DNA from: Pseudoxanthomonas sp. PXM01 | GTDB taxonomy: Bacteria > Pseudomonadota > Gammaproteobacteria > Xanthomonadales > Xanthomonadaceae | Direction: 5' to 3' | DNA: 64,000 bases | NCBI RefSeq assembly: GCF_014851815.1 | Contig: NZ_JACVAJ010000001.1 | Span: forward strand, 372,001 to 436,000 | Shown here: one piece after another, positions 1 through 8,119 of the stretch | Layout of the letters: each line of letters begins with the position of its first letter | Position numbering within the stretch: position 1 is the stretch's first letter | Translations under genes and position numbers: made by a program | The notes under the pieces: model-generated | What the model was told of the DNA's origin: nothing | What the model saw: the letters and a program-made list of their open reading frames with translations, nothing else | Database searches by the model: none

Positions 1-230
1 TGGGTGCCCTCGGGCGGATCCAGTGCCCCTTCCCGCCCATGCTCAGCGGCCTTGTTCTCGTTGAACGGCATGGCGGCAGCAGTAGCCTCCACCTCCGCGC
101 TCTGCTCTGCCGCCAAGTCATTCGAGCCCTGCGGTGGGGCCTTTGAGGCCGAACTGTCTGAATTGCGTACGGCCGAAGCCCCTGCAACGTTCTTCTTGGT
201 TTTGGGGCTGGATTTGCGTGACGTCGCCAT
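1..230 (-). CDS. N-terminal fragment of an alkaline, low-complexity protein, possibly a large catalase (cut by window edge)
   Basis: Reading leftwards from the ATG at 230, the frame stays open to the window edge, giving about 76 residues that start MATSRKSSPKTKK and are rich in Lys, Ser, Ala and Glu. An AGGA ribosome site lies about 10 bases before this ATG. The N-terminus is a disordered basic tail and no catalytic domain is inside the window. Large HPII-type catalases (KatE) often carry such a tail, and the neighbouring ferritin-like gene fits an oxidative-stress cassette, so a catalase is my best guess. That identity is inference from context; the coding call itself is moderately secure. 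Confidence 0.5.
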   Translation of the reverse strand, partial: MATSRKSSPKTKKNVAGASAVRNSDSSASKAPPQGSNDLAAEQSAEVEATAAAMPFNENKAAEHGREGALDPPEGT

Positions 231-290
231 GAGTAAGTCCTGATCGAGTAAGTCCATCCATCGTTGATGGCGGGGCTTCTAAAAGAAGTA

Positions 291-310
291 AGCCCGCCAA
301 TTGGCGGGCT
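291..310 (-). terminator. Rho-independent terminator after the ferritin-like gene
   Basis: A perfect 20-base palindrome (AGCCCGCC AATT GGCGGGCT) is followed on the minus strand by a T-rich stretch. It lies 6 bases past the stop codon of the ferritin-like gene. Transcription of that gene probably ends here, before the next gene starts at 230. Confidence 0.75.
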
Positions 311-315
311 CTTGG

Positions 316-924
316 TTACAACATGTCTTCGCGGGCCTGTTCGGCTCTTGCCGCACCGATGGCGGTTTCGACCTTCTTCACCTCTTCCGGCGGAGGTAGA
401 ACCGCGGGCATTCCCAAGCTTTGAATCCAAAGCTCTCGGCACCAGCCTTTGGTGTGGTAAAGATGATGATCTTCATCGTCCTCCACCTCGTCGTAAGCTG
501 CCTTCAATACCTGGCCCAGCTTGCCGCCCGCGGCTTCGGCAACCTTGCCGATCAGTTCCCAATTCGTGTGATCCTTGGTCTCAGCCAACACTACACACTC
601 GCATGCCACCAACTCTGCAGCAGCGGGATCTGCGTTCGCTTGAGCCATCTCGATAGCTGCCACCAATGAGGCGCCTAGGTGAGCGCAAACTTCACGACCG
701 GGACTCATTTCCTCGGTATCCATGCCCAGTTCTCCGAAGACCTGGGTAAGCACCTCCTCATGATGCTCTGTCTCCTCCAGATACTCCTGCCACTCTTCGC
801 GAAGATCATCATTTACGGCGGCATTGACTGCTGCCGTGTAGATCTTGATGCCACCGCGTTCGGTTTCCAGCGCCTGAAGGAGTAGTTCCTTGACACCGCT
901 TTGCTCATAGCCCTTGCTTGCCAT
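316..924 (-). CDS. Ferritin-like domain protein (rubrerythrin/bacterioferritin-type fold)
   Basis: A protein of about 202 residues rich in Glu, Asp and His. The segment EEWQEYLEETEHHEEVL is a typical iron-ligand helix of the ferritin-like four-helix bundle, with carboxylates and the ExxH pattern. More acidic and His residues (EVEDDEDHHLYHTKGW) occur near the C-terminus. Proteins of this type store or detoxify iron or reduce peroxide, which fits the neighbouring exonuclease III-like and redox genes. I prefer the ATG at 924 because TGGAG lies 9 bases before it; the ATG at 936 has no such site. The exact substrate cannot be told from sequence. A hairpin terminator follows the stop codon. Confidence 0.8.
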   Translation of the reverse strand: MASKGYEQSGVKELLLQALETERGGIKIYTAAVNAAVNDDLREEWQEYLEETEHHEEVLTQVFGELGMDTEEMSPGREVCAHLGASLVAAIEMAQANADPAAAELVACECVVLAETKDHTNWELIGKVAEAAGGKLGQVLKAAYDEVEDDEDHHLYHTKGWCRELWIQSLGMPAVLPPPEEVKKVETAIGAARAEQAREDML

Positions 925-936
925 TTCTGACTCCAT

Positions 937-1247
937 TAGCTGGGGAGGAAGGAGTCCGGATACTCATCCTGTCCCCGCGAATGTCGCGTGAGCACTGCAC
1001 CTTCCGCGCGCCGAAGAATCAACATCGCTGCGCCTTTCGGAATGCAGTTCAATAGCAAGAACGTCCCTCAATTCCCACGATAAAGAAGCTCAACGGCTAC
1101 CGTTTGCCAATTCATCGGGGAACATCGACCCGCCTGATCGATCAGCGCTTCTCATGCTGCACAGAACTGCTTACGACTTTTCCGTCGGACAGACGGTAAG
1201 AGCGCTGAGCTAGGTGGTGAGCATCACGTGACCACGCTAACTGAACG
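937..1247. other. Intergenic region without a recognisable gene
   Basis: No convincing coding frame, RNA gene or repeat was seen between the ferritin-like gene and the nuclease gene. It should hold the promoter of the ferritin-like gene, but I could not pick a clear -35/-10 pair. Confidence 0.5.
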
Positions 1248-2042
1248 TCATCTAGTGACTTCAATCCAAGCAGGGGCATGATCGCTGGCTTTCTCCAGCA
1301 ACCTCACCCACCGATCTACTCCAGCACTCTTGAGACGCTTGGAAAGGACGGGATTGAGCAACAAGTGGTCAATTCGCAACCCCCGATCCCGTTCAGCGTG
1401 TTGGCGGAAGTAGTCCCAGAACGTGTAGAGCCCTCTGCCCGGTCCGTAAATTTTCAATAGGCTGTCTGTCCAACCTTGTTCGAGTAGCCGGAAGTAAGCT
1501 TCGCGCGACTCTGGCTGTAACAAGGCGTCCCGTCGCCATCCCTTGGGATCGTAAATGTCCTCATCAGTGGGGACGACATTGAAGTCACCAATCAGGGCGA
1601 CCGGATGTGGGAGATCTACCAAGGTCTTGGCATGTCGGTGTAGCCGAGACATCCACTTGAGCTTGTAGTCGAACTTGGGGCCAGGCTGGGGATTTCCGTT
1701 GGGGAGGTAGACACACCCCACCACGATCCCGTGCACCGCCGCCTCTATGTAACGACTCTGATCATCCTTTGGATCCCCTGGAAGGCCTCGTCGGCTCTCA
1801 ATTGGATCTTGGCCGCGCGACAGAAGGGCCACGCCATTCCAAGAACGCTGACCCTGCCAGATTGCGCCGTAACCTGCCTCGTTGATGTCCGCTTCCGGGA
1901 ATGCACTGTCGACAGATTTGAGCTCCTGAAGGGCAACAATGTCGGGCTTCTCTTTCTCTAGCCATGCCAAGAGATGTGGCAGACGGGAGCTGATGCCATT
2001 GACGTTAGAAGTCGCGATTTTTAGCGTCTTGGCTCGTGCCAT
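1248..2042 (-). CDS. Exodeoxyribonuclease III family (Xth) AP endonuclease/3' exonuclease
   Basis: A 264-residue protein of full length for the ExoIII branch of the endonuclease/exonuclease/phosphatase fold. Visible family motifs are ATSNVNGI near residue 11 (Asn ligand), the metal-binding Glu in VALQELK at about 40, WNGVALLSR at about 68-76, SRYIEA, the catalytic GDFNVVPTDEDI, RIDHLLL and the terminal SDHAP with the catalytic His. These enzymes cut abasic sites and trim damaged 3' ends in base-excision repair. Together with a ferritin-like and possible catalase gene it suggests an oxidative-damage cassette. A second, chromosomal xth is likely elsewhere, so this may be an accessory paralog; that is inference. 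Confidence 0.92.
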   Translation of the reverse strand: MARAKTLKIATSNVNGISSRLPHLLAWLEKEKPDIVALQELKSVDSAFPEADINEAGYGAIWQGQRSWNGVALLSRGQDPIESRRGLPGDPKDDQSRYIEAAVHGIVVGCVYLPNGNPQPGPKFDYKLKWMSRLHRHAKTLVDLPHPVALIGDFNVVPTDEDIYDPKGWRRDALLQPESREAYFRLLEQGWTDSLLKIYGPGRGLYTFWDYFRQHAERDRGLRIDHLLLNPVLSKRLKSAGVDRWVRLLEKASDHAPAWIEVTR

Positions 2043-2244
2043 GAGGTTGCCCGCCTAAGCCATAGTCGTTGGTGTGAAAGCGAAGGGATCTCGCCCTCCC
2101 CTGCAATCCATACCTCATAACGCTGCCGTAAATCGTTTCTGCTCGCACGAAGACACTGCAAACACATGCCTAAGCGTCCAATGAGTTCGGATGTGGGAGA
2201 TTGAGAACAAACGTCTTACCTGCTCTATAGCACAAGGAACGCTA

Positions 2245-2511
2245 ATGTCGCCCGATGTAGTTGGTTGGCTCGCCTCCGCTATCCTCCTGGCCACGCTGGT
2301 GAAACAGATTCACAAGCAGGCCGCCAACAAAGATGCAGAGGGTGTCTCTAGATGGCTCTTTGTCGGCCAGATAGCGGCGTCTGTGGGGTTCATCGTCTAC
2401 AGCTGGCTGCTAGAGAACTGGGTCTTCATTACAACGAACTCCCTTATTCTTCTCACTGCACTCATCGGCCAATGGGTCGTCTGGCGGAAGGACCGGGATA
2501 GGTCCACCTAA
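2245..2511 (+). CDS. SemiSWEET/PQ-loop-like small membrane protein
   Basis: An 88-residue protein with three hydrophobic helices, starting MSPDVVGWLASAILLATLVKQ. I chose the ATG at 2245 because AAGGA lies 8 bases upstream; an in-frame ATG at 2191 has no ribosome site and would add a polar stretch. The pattern of helix 1 ending in a basic loop (KQIHKQAANKDAEGVSRW), helix 2 with SVGFIVYSW and helix 3 with TNSLILLTALIGQ matches the three-helix SemiSWEET half-transporters, which dimerise to carry sugars. The classic PQ pair is not present in helix 1 (VKQ instead), so the substrate is uncertain. Confidence 0.7.
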   Translation: MSPDVVGWLASAILLATLVKQIHKQAANKDAEGVSRWLFVGQIAASVGFIVYSWLLENWVFITTNSLILLTALIGQWVVWRKDRDRST

Positions 2512-2870
2512 CTCTCACCGGTCTCTACTGAAGGATGGTGAGCGTCCAGCCAAGCCCAGGATCGCATCACGATGTCCCGCACTTCCGGCCATAGCTTGGT
2601 CGAGTTGCCGCCCAACTCGTCCCAAAGAATTTCCATTTCTGAGTCGTCTTGAGGAAGGTCGTAGCTCCCTACCGACACCAATCCCAGCGCGTAAGCAGGA
2701 CATACATCAGACCACTCAGCTTCCACACCTTTGAAATCCTTCTTGGCAAAATCATTGAAGCCGATTGGTATGGGGGTCATGTCGGGGTAAGGCAGGCACT
2801 TACCTACCCCACCTGACTGGTTGAGGAAATCTACCAAACGTTGGAAGCGCACTGGATCTAAGGGCGCCAT
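2508..2870 (-). CDS. Hypothetical protein, 120 residues
   Basis: A soluble acidic protein starting MAPLDPVRFQRLVDFLNQSGG, with a good ribosome site (GGAGAG) just before the ATG at 2870. It has several Trp residues (AEWSDVC, ILWDELGG, MRSWAWLDAHH) and no signal peptide or membrane segment. Its last codons overlap the end of the convergent SemiSWEET-like gene by four bases. I do not recognise a family. Confidence 0.6.
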   Translation of the reverse strand: MAPLDPVRFQRLVDFLNQSGGVGKCLPYPDMTPIPIGFNDFAKKDFKGVEAEWSDVCPAYALGLVSVGSYDLPQDDSEMEILWDELGGNSTKLWPEVRDIVMRSWAWLDAHHPSVETGES

Positions 2871-3057
2871 GGCTCTCTCCGGACATGTCGGCTGACGCTC
2901 AGCCTGATAGCGCGCCGACGCAGCCTCAGGCTCGTCGTCATCACTACATCCAGCGCTGTGAAACCCGTGTCAGGCGGAGATCCGCTCGTCCTAGTGCAAG
3001 GCGAGATGCGCCATGTCAGGCTGTAGGTAGGCGAGCTCAACCCTCTTAGGGATCAGC

Positions 3058-3948
3058 ATGGAACTTGACTGCATCATCATCGGCGGTGGTCCTGCCGGAC
3101 TCACCGCAGCCACCTACCTGCGGCGCCTGCATCGAAGGGTCATGGTCTTCGACGACGGCCGTAGCCGGGCGCGGTGGATCCCGGAAAGTCACAATTGTCC
3201 CGGCTTTCCCTTGGGCGTGTCGGGCAATGAGCTGCTTCACCGTTTGCGTGAACAGGCGGCTACCTACGGGGCGACGGTCAATCCAAAGAGGGTCAGCTCC
3301 ATTCATCGGGAGTCTGGAACCTGGCGCATCGAGGCTGACGGTGAAACCTGGGACTCGCCCACTGTGCTGCTTGCCACTGGCGTGGTTGATCGCCTGCCTA
3401 CGCTGGCGTCTGGCGATCCCGAAGAGGCGTTGCGCAACGGTTTGCTGCGGTCCTGCGCGCTGTGCGACGGCTACGAGGCCACAGACCAGCGAATTGCCGT
3501 GGTAGGCCCACTGGCTAAAGCGGCCGCCAATGCCCGCTACATGACCACGTTCTCTGCTGACATCACTGTAGTTCCGATTGACGAGCCTGCTCAGGACGCT
3601 AACGCTGCTTTTGATACCGCAGGGCTAGTGGTGCTGGCCGCCCTTCAAAGCTTGTCGTGCAAAGAAGGGGCGTGGGAAGTGATCGATACGCAGGGGCGCA
3701 GCCACAGGTTCGACTTGGTCTACGCAGCCATGGGGGCACCTGCTCGCGGTGAGTTGGCGCGTTTGGCGGGGGCAAAAGTCGATGAGGATGGCGCCGTGAT
3801 CACGAACGAGCATATGGAGACCTCGCAAACGGGCCTCTTTGCGGTCGGAGATGTAGTAACCGACCTCAATCAGATCGCGGTGGCTTTTGGTCATGCCGCG
3901 ATCGCGGCTAGCGCAATACACCGAACCCTTCCTCCTGCACCAAGATGA
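3058..3948 (+). CDS. NAD(P)/FAD-dependent oxidoreductase, thioredoxin-reductase-like
   Basis: A 296-residue protein with the FAD-binding GGGPAG at residues 9-14, the redox pair CALC at 133-136 followed by DGYE as in thioredoxin reductase, LLATGV at 104-109, and a C-terminal FAD motif GLFAVGDVV. In true thioredoxin reductases the segment after the CxxC carries GGGNTA for NADPH; here residues 148-159 read VVGPLAKAAANA, so the nucleotide-binding glycines are degraded. The protein may therefore use another electron donor or act as a thiol oxidase. It resembles the small TrxR-like proteins often beside stress or detoxification genes. TAGGGA before the ATG at 3058 supports the start. Confidence 0.88.
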   Translation: MELDCIIIGGGPAGLTAATYLRRLHRRVMVFDDGRSRARWIPESHNCPGFPLGVSGNELLHRLREQAATYGATVNPKRVSSIHRESGTWRIEADGETWDSPTVLLATGVVDRLPTLASGDPEEALRNGLLRSCALCDGYEATDQRIAVVGPLAKAAANARYMTTFSADITVVPIDEPAQDANAAFDTAGLVVLAALQSLSCKEGAWEVIDTQGRSHRFDLVYAAMGAPARGELARLAGAKVDEDGAVITNEHMETSQTGLFAVGDVVTDLNQIAVAFGHAAIAASAIHRTLPPAPR

Positions 3949-4527
3949 CAAAGCCGTGGAATGATTAGGACCATCACACCTATCACCCGATGGGCTTATG
4001 TCGGAAACTTTGGGTATCGTCCGCCCGCCTCAGCCACTCGAAGAACTCAGCACCCTCTGACTTGAATTCACCGGTTATGTTCGACTCCGCTATCGAAAAG
4101 TGCTTATTCCTGACGCAAGCCAGAGTCTGGTTGCTTCCGTGTCCTCGATCTCTATCGAAAGTGATGTTCCTTTAGCCAATGACCCTCGCAGGCCATGATC
4201 TGTAGGCCCTGACCTTCCGATCTCGCCCAAAATTTCAACGATGCGAGCGATACGTAGCTTGGCGAATACAGCGAGTCGTCACCCCGATCGCCGAAGCCTA
4301 GCAGCCAACATGCTATCGGCGTAACCACAGCCCGCCACAACTGAAAGCCTTCTTTCGCAATCGGCTAGCGCACATGAGGCAATGTCCGCTATGGGTCGAC
4401 AGCTGCCATGTCCCCTACCCCTGATAACGATCCCTAATCGCACAAGTGGCGCCATCTGCAATTCCCGATCTTCGCTTTCCTCCGAGTGCAGCCTGGGTCA
4501 TGAACTTCGACCCTAGTGGATGCAGTA
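3949..4527. other. Long intergenic stretch without a supported gene
   Basis: About 580 bases with no frame that has both a ribosome site and protein-like composition. A short direct repeat CTATCGAAA occurs at 4090 and 4152, 62 bases apart. It could be a decayed cargo segment; nothing more can be said. Confidence 0.45.
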
Positions 4528-4884
4528 CTAGCGAGTCTTCTTCGATTTGCCGATCCACCGTTGCTTTGCTAAGGGTGCGTGCTGATCGATGAAGGCGTGC
4601 ATCTGGCCTCGATAGTTCATCGCATCGCGAGGAATCACTACATCCAGCTCTTTTGAGAGGGCTATGGCAAAGGACGTCTGAGCCGCGGTCGGCCTCTTGA
4701 TATCCCAATCCAAGGCGTCCGATAAGCCGCTTTCCAACTGATCCGTTACACGTCGGACAAATGCATCCATCTGTTTCCCGTCTTGCAACCGGCTCCACTG
4801 CAGTGCCATTGCAGACTGCACTTCCTCAGACAGATTCAACTCGATAGCCATCTCGAGGGCCGGCGAAATCAGATAGAACGCCAT
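4528..4884 (-). CDS. Hypothetical protein, 118 residues
   Basis: A possible soluble protein starting MAFYLISPALEMAIELNLSE and ending in the basic tail KSKKTR. Composition is protein-like, with amphipathic helices, but no ribosome site precedes the ATG at 4884 and I recognise no motif. It lies just outside the XRE regulator and transposition module. Moderate-to-low confidence. Confidence 0.45.
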   Translation of the reverse strand: MAFYLISPALEMAIELNLSEEVQSAMALQWSRLQDGKQMDAFVRRVTDQLESGLSDALDWDIKRPTAAQTSFAIALSKELDVVIPRDAMNYRGQMHAFIDQHAPLAKQRWIGKSKKTR

Positions 4885-4992
4885 GGGGCTGCAACCCGGG
4901 CTTGGGAGCTTCTGATCTTAGCGCCATTCCACACGATTTTCATGTAATCGGAGGCGCTGCCATAGATTCTCGGTCGCTACTAAGACGCGACC

Positions 4993-5244
4993 ATGGCCGC
5001 CAAGACAATATATACCGCTGCCCATCGGAAACTCGTGGCGCGCCTACGCGCGCTACGGGAGGACGCTGGTCTTTCGCAGTCGGACTTGGCTAAGGTTTTG
5101 GGCTGGCCCCAGCAGCGCCTCTCGGCAGTTGAGGCCGGCGCCCGTAGACTGGATGTGATCGAGTTTCTAAGCCTGACCGAGGCGCTCGGCTTGACACCTG
5201 AACAAGCAATACATTTGGCCGCGTCACGTCAGCGGAGTGCTTAG
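4993..5244 (+). CDS. XRE-family helix-turn-helix regulator (83 residues)
   Basis: A small Cro/C1-type DNA-binding protein. The helix-turn-helix runs over about residues 17-50, with LRALREDAGLSQSDLAKVLG and QQRLSAVEAGARRLDVIEFL, the classic pattern of a two-helix unit followed by a Gly-Ala turn. It has no effector domain. It may be a cargo gene of the tni element or a regulator of nearby genes; the target is unknown. Confidence 0.8.
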   Translation: MAAKTIYTAAHRKLVARLRALREDAGLSQSDLAKVLGWPQQRLSAVEAGARRLDVIEFLSLTEALGLTPEQAIHLAASRQRSA

Positions 5245-5448
5245 CTGGCGACTCCGCGTGGGACGATGCTCCCGAGCCTGCTGCAGAGTGACAGGGTGTC
5301 AGTGGCCAGTTGCAACACACCTCTCAGCTTCTCGAAGGGCTCACGGGCGAAGCCGCAGAGACATGCAGTTGGTATCCCTGATGCGGAGCGCAAGTGGCAT
5401 GCGTGCGTGTGGCAATGGCGAGGGTCTTTGACGACCTCATCGCTAGCT

Positions 5449-6288
5449 CTACTTACGGATCAATTTCTCGATTGCCTCAGATTTGCTTGATGGTAACCTA
5501 GCTTGTCGACGTGCCAGCCATCGCCAAGCACGCCTAGGTAGAGATGGCGGAAACTGCGTTTGTTCTCCTCTAAAGTAGCGCCAGCATCTATGCGCTAACA
5601 GCAACCCTCCGATACGCTCGGGTGGCGCCAGGTCACCTAAGCGTCCCGGATATCCTGGATTGTGCATTTCGAGGCGACCCTGATCTCGCCACCCTAAGCG
5701 TGCGAGCTGGCGCGCGCCTACCTTTGCATTGGGACGTGCCCTTATTGGAGTCCAGTTGCGGATCGCGGCATGAACTAAGTCGTGGCGCCAACGTGACTCT
5801 TCTTGAGCATCGAGTCTTCTCGAGAAGTCCAGAAGTATCCACTGATGTGTCCAGTCATATAGATCAAAAAGATCATGCTCAAACTTGCACGCAGTATGGC
5901 CATGATCGATGCCAAAACCGGGGTATCTGTAAACCAGCGGGAAACGATGAGTTGGACAAGTCAGCTGGCGAGCATCGAGCCACGAAATGCATGTTGGCCA
6001 GCGCCGACCACCCTGTTGCTTGACATAGCACCTGCTGCAGAAGACATGTCTTTGCGCAGCGCCCAAGCGCCACCGCGGTTCTATCTCATCAATATCCCCT
6101 AGTTCGGCCGGGAGTCCTTCCCAGCGCCTCCCTTTCGCTGGACGTTCGGGTTCGCGATGACACGCGCCAACCATCTCTCGCCAATCTGACTCATAAATTG
6201 GGGTAATTATCCCTATTGCTCGCATCCATGACTGGCGGGCCTCTGTATTCAGAGGCGTAGGAAGTACAGGAAGCGTTGAAAAGTCCAT
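5449..6288 (-). CDS. tniQ: TniQ family protein, second (downstream) paralog
   Basis: A 279-residue protein starting MDFSTLPVLP. Like the adjacent gene at 6396-7244 it has a zinc-finger pattern, VFCSRC near residue 86 and LTCPTH about 25 residues later, and the conserved blocks REPERP, SWLDARQLTC and APPERIGGLLLAHR. TniQ/TnsD family proteins choose the target site and recruit the TniB/TnsC ATPase during Tn5053- or Tn7-like transposition. It is the last gene of the tniA-tniB-tniQ-tniQ series, 107 bases after the first copy. Two similar but clearly diverged copies suggest an old tandem duplication with possible division of labour in target choice. Confidence 0.82.
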   Translation of the reverse strand: MDFSTLPVLPTPLNTEARQSWMRAIGIITPIYESDWREMVGACHREPERPAKGRRWEGLPAELGDIDEIEPRWRLGAAQRHVFCSRCYVKQQGGRRWPTCISWLDARQLTCPTHRFPLVYRYPGFGIDHGHTACKFEHDLFDLYDWTHQWILLDFSRRLDAQEESRWRHDLVHAAIRNWTPIRARPNAKVGARQLARLGWRDQGRLEMHNPGYPGRLGDLAPPERIGGLLLAHRCWRYFRGEQTQFPPSLPRRAWRWLARRQARLPSSKSEAIEKLIRK

Positions 6289-6395
6289 TGCGACTCCACC
6301 GAGCGTGATCAGTACTGGTCAACCGGATCTAGGCCGGCCAGCGAGAAGTTGTCGAATGGAGGCCTCAGTTCTAGCCCTAGCGCGAGGCCTCACTC

Positions 6396-7244
6396 TCAAT
6401 TCGCTCCCATTGCCGAGACAAGCGCTAGAAACCGCCTGCGCGCATCGCCTTCAAGCCGATGAAGCCATCGGCGCCTCAGCCAGTACCACGCCCTTGGTGG
6501 CAAGCGCGGAACACTAGCCGAACAAGACTGGAAGCAGCGCCACGTGCGATAGGCTAAGAGTAGAGTTCCTAGCCGCTCTGGTGCGGACAACACTCCCAGC
6601 CTCCCCGGCTCACTGGCATTGAGTCTTCCGCTCATTTCTTGGCCATGCCATCCCATCTGCCATAGCTCCCATGCACCGAGGCCGGCAGCCGAATGAGAGC
6701 GTGCAGGCGTCCAGTTCCTGCACATCATATGGACAAGGTCTCGACGCCACCGGGTCTCCTGTTGCGCGTCTCCTGAAATTCCGTCCATACGTTGCCATTG
6801 TTGCGTCCATGTGTAGACCTCAACTAACTCTGGTAGGGCGAGGCACTGAGCGTGTCCAGGATCCTCTCCCTGCATAGGGTCGCGATACACCAGCGCGCAT
6901 GCATGTACTGAACATGTCAGCTGGCGCACGTCCAGCCAACTGACATGAGTCGGCCAACGAATCTGACTCCCCTGCATGACGAAGCAGTGGGGACAATAGA
7001 CACGTCGTTGCGCAGACGCCAAGCGCCATGTGGGCGCGATGGTCCGGATGTTTCCTAACTCTCGCGGAAACCCGCTCCAAGACGTTCCTCGATTAGGGCG
7101 TTCAGGCTCTCGGGGGGAGGCCTGCACCATTGCCCACCAGTCTCTTTCATCCAAGGGGTGGAGGCGAACCGCAGCCTTCAGCCAGGAATGCCGAGTCTCA
7201 CCGGCCAACGGGATGGGCCAACGCGGCAACGACGAGAAATCCAT
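6396..7244 (-). CDS. tniQ: TniQ family protein, first paralog
   Basis: A 282-residue protein starting MDFSSLPRWPIPL. Its ATG overlaps the stop codon of tniB (TAATG), which fixes the start and implies translational coupling. It carries the TniQ zinc-finger pairs VYCPHC and LTCSVH, with REPERP and APERLGTLLLAYR blocks shared with the downstream copy over nearly the whole length. The role expected from the family is target selection, acting with TniB. No C-terminal fusion or extra domain is seen, so this is the short TniQ form rather than a long TnsD. Confidence 0.85.
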   Translation of the reverse strand: MDFSSLPRWPIPLAGETRHSWLKAAVRLHPLDERDWWAMVQASPREPERPNRGTSWSGFPRELGNIRTIAPTWRLASAQRRVYCPHCFVMQGSQIRWPTHVSWLDVRQLTCSVHACALVYRDPMQGEDPGHAQCLALPELVEVYTWTQQWQRMDGISGDAQQETRWRRDLVHMMCRNWTPARSHSAAGLGAWELWQMGWHGQEMSGRLNASEPGRLGVLSAPERLGTLLLAYRTWRCFQSCSASVPRLPPRAWYWLRRRWLHRLEGDARRRFLALVSAMGAN

Positions 7245-8119
7245 TACGCACCCGTGTCCGGCGGCATGATCGCCTCGGCAACCTCCTTGATCAGCTCCAA
7301 AGTGATGTGGGTGTGCCCAGCCCTGATGGCCACCGTGGCCACGTCCCGGAGCAAATCGACGAGGGCAGATGTGATCGTGTAGCCTTGGCTCACCAGCCAG
7401 CGCACGACCTTGACTTGATCCAGCCGCGATGGCTCCGGAAGCGGCAGTTGGGATTCGATTCCAGCCAGAAACTGGCGCAACTCTTGCGACTCGGTCCAAT
7501 GCGGTAGTCGCACTTGCATGAAGCGAGAACTCAGTTGCTCGTCAGCGGCCAGCACCGGCTTCATGTTCTCGGTGGTGGCAATGCAGAGTGTGATGCCTTG
7601 GTTAGTGATCGTCTTTAGAAGTGCGAGACACTGCTGCTGACTGTGCTTGCCGCCCAGCAATAGGTGGCCTGCCTCATCGATAAGGATCTGCCGCACGCCT
7701 GACTCGCGCAGAACCGGCACGACGCGGTCGAGATAGTTTCCCGGCCGGGTGGGCCGGAAATCGAGTAAGCAGGCCGCGATCAAGTCCGTGCACAAAGCCT
7801 TGTAGTCACCATTGCGCATCTCGATCAGTACCACCGGCCTTGCGCGATGACCCTCGGTGTCTCGCTCATCTTGACCATGCAGCTGGGCGTGATGCTTGAG
7901 TAAACGGGATTTGCCCATCCCTGCCGCCCCGATCAAATGCATGCTGCGAGGACGATCACGTCCATATTCGGTGGCTTTCAAATGACGTAACCAGCGCAAA
8001 GCCGCCAGCCCTGCCGGATAGGGCACGAAACGCAGCGTTCGTAAGTACTCGCACCGCTCTTGAGCGCTCAGCAGCAAGACCTTGGCGGTGTCAGGATGCA
8101 GGTGTGAGTAGGATTTCAT
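7244..8119 (-). CDS. tniB: TniB/TnsC-like AAA+ ATPase of transposition
   Basis: A 291-residue AAA+ protein with Walker A GAAGMGKS at residues 64-71, Walker B QILIDEAGHLL and a sensor-like segment LCIATTENM. TniB/TnsC proteins bind ATP, polymerise on DNA, and link target selectors (TniQ) to the transposase. Its ATG overlaps the stop of tniA (ATGA) and its stop overlaps the first tniQ (TAATG), so the three genes form a tightly coupled operon. Confidence 0.9.
   Translation of the reverse strand: MKSYSHLHPDTAKVLLLSAQERCEYLRTLRFVPYPAGLAALRWLRHLKATEYGRDRPRSMHLIGAAGMGKSRLLKHHAQLHGQDERDTEGHRARPVVLIEMRNGDYKALCTDLIAACLLDFRPTRPGNYLDRVVPVLRESGVRQILIDEAGHLLLGGKHSQQQCLALLKTITNQGITLCIATTENMKPVLAADEQLSSRFMQVRLPHWTESQELRQFLAGIESQLPLPEPSRLDQVKVVRWLVSQGYTITSALVDLLRDVATVAIRAGHTHITLELIKEVAEAIMPPDTGA

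Noticed and set aside
4090-4175. Direct repeat CTATCGAAA as transposon end sites
   Set aside because: Only two 9-base copies and no similarity to the boxes at 10221-10285.
4959-4973. GCCATAGATTCTCGG as the left end box of the tni element
   Set aside because: It resembles the reverse complement of CCAGAAAAGCTATGGC at 10170, but a single imperfect 15-base match without an array is not enough.
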